Source: Candidatus Omnitrophota bacterium
GTDB taxonomy: Bacteria > Omnitrophota > Omnitrophia > Omnitrophales > Aquincolibacteriaceae
DNA: 6,818 nucleotides
Assembly (NCBI GenBank): GCA_023247135.1
Contig: JAHFHB010000104.1
Span: forward strand, 1-6,818
Direction of reading: 5' to 3'
The notes beneath the pieces are model-generated. The model made no database searches. It saw only the letters and a list, made by a program, of their open reading frames with translations, and was not told the origin of the DNA. Position 1 is the first letter of the stretch, and every line of letters begins with the position of its first letter. Of the stretch, positions 4,464-6,818 are shown one piece after another. The position numbers and the translations under genes are program-made.

Positions 4464-5505
4464 CGAACTTGCCCGGCTTGGATTCCAAACCAAAGTACTT
4501 CCTGCGGTCCCCGAGCCATGGTTTTCCCGGCTCTATTTTTCAAAATTACGAGCACTGCACGCTGTCTACGTGCTGCTAGAAGCGGCGCTGGCCTTTTGGC
4601 GGATTGCTCAGGCGAAAAACTATGACGTAGTCTTTGTTCAAAAGGGGATTGTGTCGACCAATCTGCGAGGATTTGCTGCACAGCTTTTGCGTGTGTCGCG
4701 CCGAGTTATTTTTGATTTTGATGACGATATTCTGGGACGAACCATGACTGAGTTTCGCCATCCTTTTCTGGCGCGCCTTCAGGATCGGCGTGAGGCCGAA
4801 TATGTGGCGGCTGCGAGTGCCTGTGTGATTGCAGGAAATGAATATCTTCGCGGCCGGGTTCTTCCGGTGAATAAATCTGTGGTGGTGATTCCTACGCCTG
4901 TGGATACCGGACGATTTTGTCCCGCCGGACGGAAGGCGGGTGAACCTGCATCGGCAGCACCCCTTGTGATTGGCTGGATTGGCATGGAAATCGGCATGAG
5001 TTATTTGCGTTCTCTGGCCGGCGTGCTCCAGAAGTTAGCGGCTCAGCAGCCTGTGAGGCTGAAAGTGATCAGCCGGCTGCAAGGCGGGGGAAAATTCAGC
5101 CTGCCGGGAGTTCAAACCGAATTTGTTCCCTGGAGCTATGAGGCAGAAGTTCGGGAGATGCAGGCGTTTGACATTGGGATTATGCCCGTGCGTGCGGATG
5201 AATGGGGGCCTGGGAAGTGCGGGCTGAAACTTCTGCAATACATGGCACTCGGACTTCCGGCTGTCGCATCCCAGATCGGTGCCAATTCAGACATCGTCGA
5301 TGACGGTGTGGATGCTTTTTTAGCGTCCACAGATGAGGAGTGGCTGGAACGCCTGCTTTTGCTTTGCCGCGACGCAAACTTGCGCCGGCGTTTGGGTGAG
5401 CGCGCACGCAAGAAAGTTGAAGAGGTTTACTCGCTGAAAGTCATGACGGTGCGTTTGGCGGAGGTTTTGCAGGGGCAATCACAATATGCCGCTAAAATGA
5501 TATGA
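4354..5505 (+). CDS. GT4-like (GT-B fold) glycosyltransferase
   Basis: The 383-residue product is a GT-B enzyme of the bacterial GT4/'glycosyltransferase family 1' type. The N-domain begins RPLRVLFLTLYPETMPSSRLRVYQYLP (residues 11-37) and has the acidic IFDFDDDIL (119-127). IPTPVDTGRF (179-188) leads into the C-domain, whose donor-binding region is PGKCGLKLLQYMALGLPAVAS (286-306). It should transfer a sugar from a nucleotide donor to a glycan precursor on the cytoplasmic face of the membrane. ATG 4354 has no upstream SD. An alternative TTG at 4369 has GGAG (4356-4359) 9 bases before it, leaving the true start open; the LRVLFLT strand is kept either way. Its 5' end is duplicated at 2590. It overlaps the next gene by 4 bp (ATGA). 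Confidence 0.88.
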   Translation: MESLPLTAETRPLRVLFLTLYPETMPSSRLRVYQYLPELARLGFQTKVLPAVPEPWFSRLYFSKLRALHAVYVLLEAALAFWRIAQAKNYDVVFVQKGIVSTNLRGFAAQLLRVSRRVIFDFDDDILGRTMTEFRHPFLARLQDRREAEYVAAASACVIAGNEYLRGRVLPVNKSVVVIPTPVDTGRFCPAGRKAGEPASAAPLVIGWIGMEIGMSYLRSLAGVLQKLAAQQPVRLKVISRLQGGGKFSLPGVQTEFVPWSYEAEVREMQAFDIGIMPVRADEWGPGKCGLKLLQYMALGLPAVASQIGANSDIVDDGVDAFLASTDEEWLERLLLLCRDANLRRRLGERARKKVEEVYSLKVMTVRLAEVLQGQSQYAAKMI

Positions 5506-6611
5506 CACGACCTCTGCGCATTCTCTACATTGTGCCGCAAATGGATCTTGGCGGTGCCGAAACGCATGTGGTGCGGTTGGCGGAACAGCTGCGCCGCCGT
5601 GGGCATGACGTCCAAATTCTCTGTATTTTTCAAGAGGGCATCCTGGCGGCCTGGATTCAGAAGCTGGGTATCCCACTTGCGGCCCTGCATCAGAAAAAGT
5701 GGGGATTTTCTGCTTTCCGTGCGGTCTATGAGCGGCTGAAAGCACAGCCGGTGGATGTCGTGCACACGTACCTTTTCGGACTGCATCTTTTCGGAGGCGT
5801 GCCGGCGCGTCTTGCAGGGGTGCCTGTGGTAGTTTCTTCACGCCGCGATGTAGAACTCTCACAGCCATCCAAAATCTTATGGCTTGAACAAGCCGGGAAT
5901 TATTTTTCTGACCGTGTGGTTTGCTGTTCCGAGGCTGTTCGCCGTTGGGTTTTGAGCCGTGAAAATTTAAAATCTGAAAAGGCGCTGACGATTTATAACG
6001 GCGTGGATCTTTCCGAATTTTCACTTGCGATGGATACTGCGGCCGTACGCCGTGAGTTCAACATCCCGGAAACCGTGCCACTGGTGGGCACCGTTGCGAA
6101 TTTCTCGTTGAAAAAAGGTTATGGTTATTTTTTAGAGACAATCCGGCTCATCCTTGAACAGAAACCCGAATGTTATTTTTTGCTGGTGGGCTCAGGGCCG
6201 CTTGAAAAAGCCATGCGGCTGGAAGCCGCTAAACTGCCCCGGCCTTCACAGATTATTTTCACCGGCGCACGCCGCGACATTGCCCGGCTTGTTTCGGCCA
6301 TGAATGTGTTCGCTTTTTGTTCTCTCTGGGAAGGTTTGCCCAATGTCGTGCTGGAGGCCATGGCGATGTCAAGGCCGGTGGTTTCAACTCCGGCCGGGGG
6401 TGTTCCTGAGGTTATCACTGACGGCGTGAACGGCCGGATTGTTGCCATGCGTGCGCCGGAGGCTATGGCACAAGCCATTTTGGCGCTGATTGAAAACCCT
6501 GATAGGGCACAGGCACTTGGCGTGGCGGCACAACGTACCATTGAAACGCGGTTTTCGCTTGAGCGCATGACGGATGACTATGAATCGTTTTACCGCGCGG
6601 AGGTGCACTGA
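5502..6611 (+). CDS. GT4-family glycosyltransferase
   Basis: The 369-residue protein is a textbook GT4 GT-B enzyme. The glycine loop DLGGAETHVV lies at residues 15-24. NGVDLSEF (166-173) starts the C-domain, and VGTVANFSLKKGYGYFL (195-211) carries the phosphate-binding lysine region (K204/K205). LLVGSGPLE (227-235), IIFTGARRDI (251-260) and the donor-binding E-x7-E of WEGLPNVVLEAMA (E277, E285) complete the set. GGVPEVITDGVNG follows at 299-311. It should add a sugar with retention of configuration to a surface glycan precursor; donor and acceptor are not predictable. The start overlaps the previous stop (ATGA, 5502-5505) with no strong SD of its own, so translation is probably coupled. The stop overlaps the next start by one base. 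Confidence 0.92.
   Translation: MTRPLRILYIVPQMDLGGAETHVVRLAEQLRRRGHDVQILCIFQEGILAAWIQKLGIPLAALHQKKWGFSAFRAVYERLKAQPVDVVHTYLFGLHLFGGVPARLAGVPVVVSSRRDVELSQPSKILWLEQAGNYFSDRVVCCSEAVRRWVLSRENLKSEKALTIYNGVDLSEFSLAMDTAAVRREFNIPETVPLVGTVANFSLKKGYGYFLETIRLILEQKPECYFLLVGSGPLEKAMRLEAAKLPRPSQIIFTGARRDIARLVSAMNVFAFCSLWEGLPNVVLEAMAMSRPVVSTPAGGVPEVITDGVNGRIVAMRAPEAMAQAILALIENPDRAQALGVAAQRTIETRFSLERMTDDYESFYRAEVH
6599..6603 (+). promoter_or_regulatory. Ribosome binding site for the asparagine synthetase gene
   Basis: GGAGG inside the end of the glycosyltransferase gene lies 7 bases before the ATG at 6611 and confirms that start. Confidence 0.75.
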
Positions 6612-6818
6612 TGTGCGGCATTGCGGGTCTTATTCAGCCTACCCTTCTGGATAAAACGGCTCCCGAATTGCTTGAGCGAATGAATGCGCGTCTTTCACAC
6701 CGCGGGCCGGATGAAGGGGGCAAATATATTTCGGGCGGCGTGGGTTTGGCCATGCGCCGGCTCAAGATTATTGATCTGGAGAGCGGCCGGCAGCCCATCA
6801 CCAATGAGAACGGCGACG
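6611..6818 (+). CDS. asnB: Asparagine synthetase (glutamine-hydrolysing), N-terminal part, cut by window edge
   Basis: The first 69 codons encode the start of a class II glutamine amidotransferase domain. It begins MCGIAGLI, where Cys2, exposed after Met removal, is the glutaminase nucleophile. SHRGPDEGG (residues 29-37) and MRRLKIIDLESGRQPITNENGD (48-69) are standard AsnB signatures. The synthetase domain, expected downstream, is outside the window. In polysaccharide clusters AsnB-like proteins often amidate a sugar acid or peptide component rather than make free asparagine; that role is inferred from context. It overlaps the previous gene by one base (TGATG) and has a strong SD, so it belongs to the same transcription unit as the two glycosyltransferases. 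Confidence 0.9.
   Translation, partial: MCGIAGLIQPTLLDKTAPELLERMNARLSHRGPDEGGKYISGGVGLAMRRLKIIDLESGRQPITNENGD

Noticed and set aside
2441..4681. Two reverse-strand frames (2441-2947 and 4352-4681) that share a nearly identical protein segment
   Set aside because: The shared segment is the antisense translation of the 110-bp direct repeat, not a gene family.
5212..5239. Degenerate E-x7-E motif (G287/Q295) in the first glycosyltransferase as a sign of inactivity
   Set aside because: The GKCGLKLLQYMALGLP form resembles a recurring variant in GT4-like enzymes, so loss of activity is not supported.

Overview
The window looks like part of a bacterial surface-polysaccharide (O-antigen, capsule or exopolysaccharide) gene cluster, interrupted by a type IV toxin-antitoxin module. 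All supported genes lie on the + strand. Dense packing with stop/start overlaps, SD-type ribosome binding sites and sigma70-like -10 elements show that it is bacterial. Family content (sugar-nucleotide epimerase, two GT4-type glycosyltransferases, a methyltransferase, a multi-pass membrane protein and a glutamine-dependent asparagine synthetase) fits an environmental Gram-negative bacterium. The sequence does not support naming a genus or phylum.

Layout. Positions 1-691 hold the C-terminal part of a polytopic membrane protein that starts before the window. Positions 734-1531 encode a class I SAM-dependent methyltransferase with an odd glycine-rich stretch. A short gap (1532-1619) carries a weak hairpin and a good extended -10 promoter, followed by an extended-SDR nucleotide-sugar epimerase/dehydratase (1620-2615). 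From 4354 to the right edge come two overlapping glycosyltransferase genes (4354-5505, 5502-6611) and the first 69 codons of an asparagine synthetase (6611-6818).

The unusual part is 2590-4463. A 1654-bp segment (2700-4353) encodes an AbiEi-like antitoxin (2862-3494) and an AbiEii-like nucleotidyltransferase toxin (3491-4348). It sits exactly at the 5' end of the first glycosyltransferase gene. It is flanked by a 110-bp direct repeat (2590-2699 and 4354-4463, 108/110 identical) that is the first 110 bases of that glycosyltransferase gene. The left copy is a truncated remnant that still overlaps the end of the epimerase gene. The right copy belongs to the intact glycosyltransferase gene. Both mismatches between the copies are synonymous in the glycosyltransferase frame. 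The insert is visibly more AT-rich than its flanks. The module brings its own promoter and two matching CTGTCA-N5-TGACAG inverted repeats, which are likely AbiEi operators.

Working together: the epimerase would supply an activated sugar, the two glycosyltransferases would add sugars to a lipid-linked or cell-surface glycan, and the methyltransferase, membrane protein and asparagine synthetase would modify or process the product (inference). The insertion separates the glycosyltransferase/asparagine synthetase half from the epimerase half. It also leaves the glycosyltransferase start only 5 bp after the toxin stop with no visible terminator, so the polysaccharide genes may now be partly transcribed from the autoregulated toxin-antitoxin promoter.
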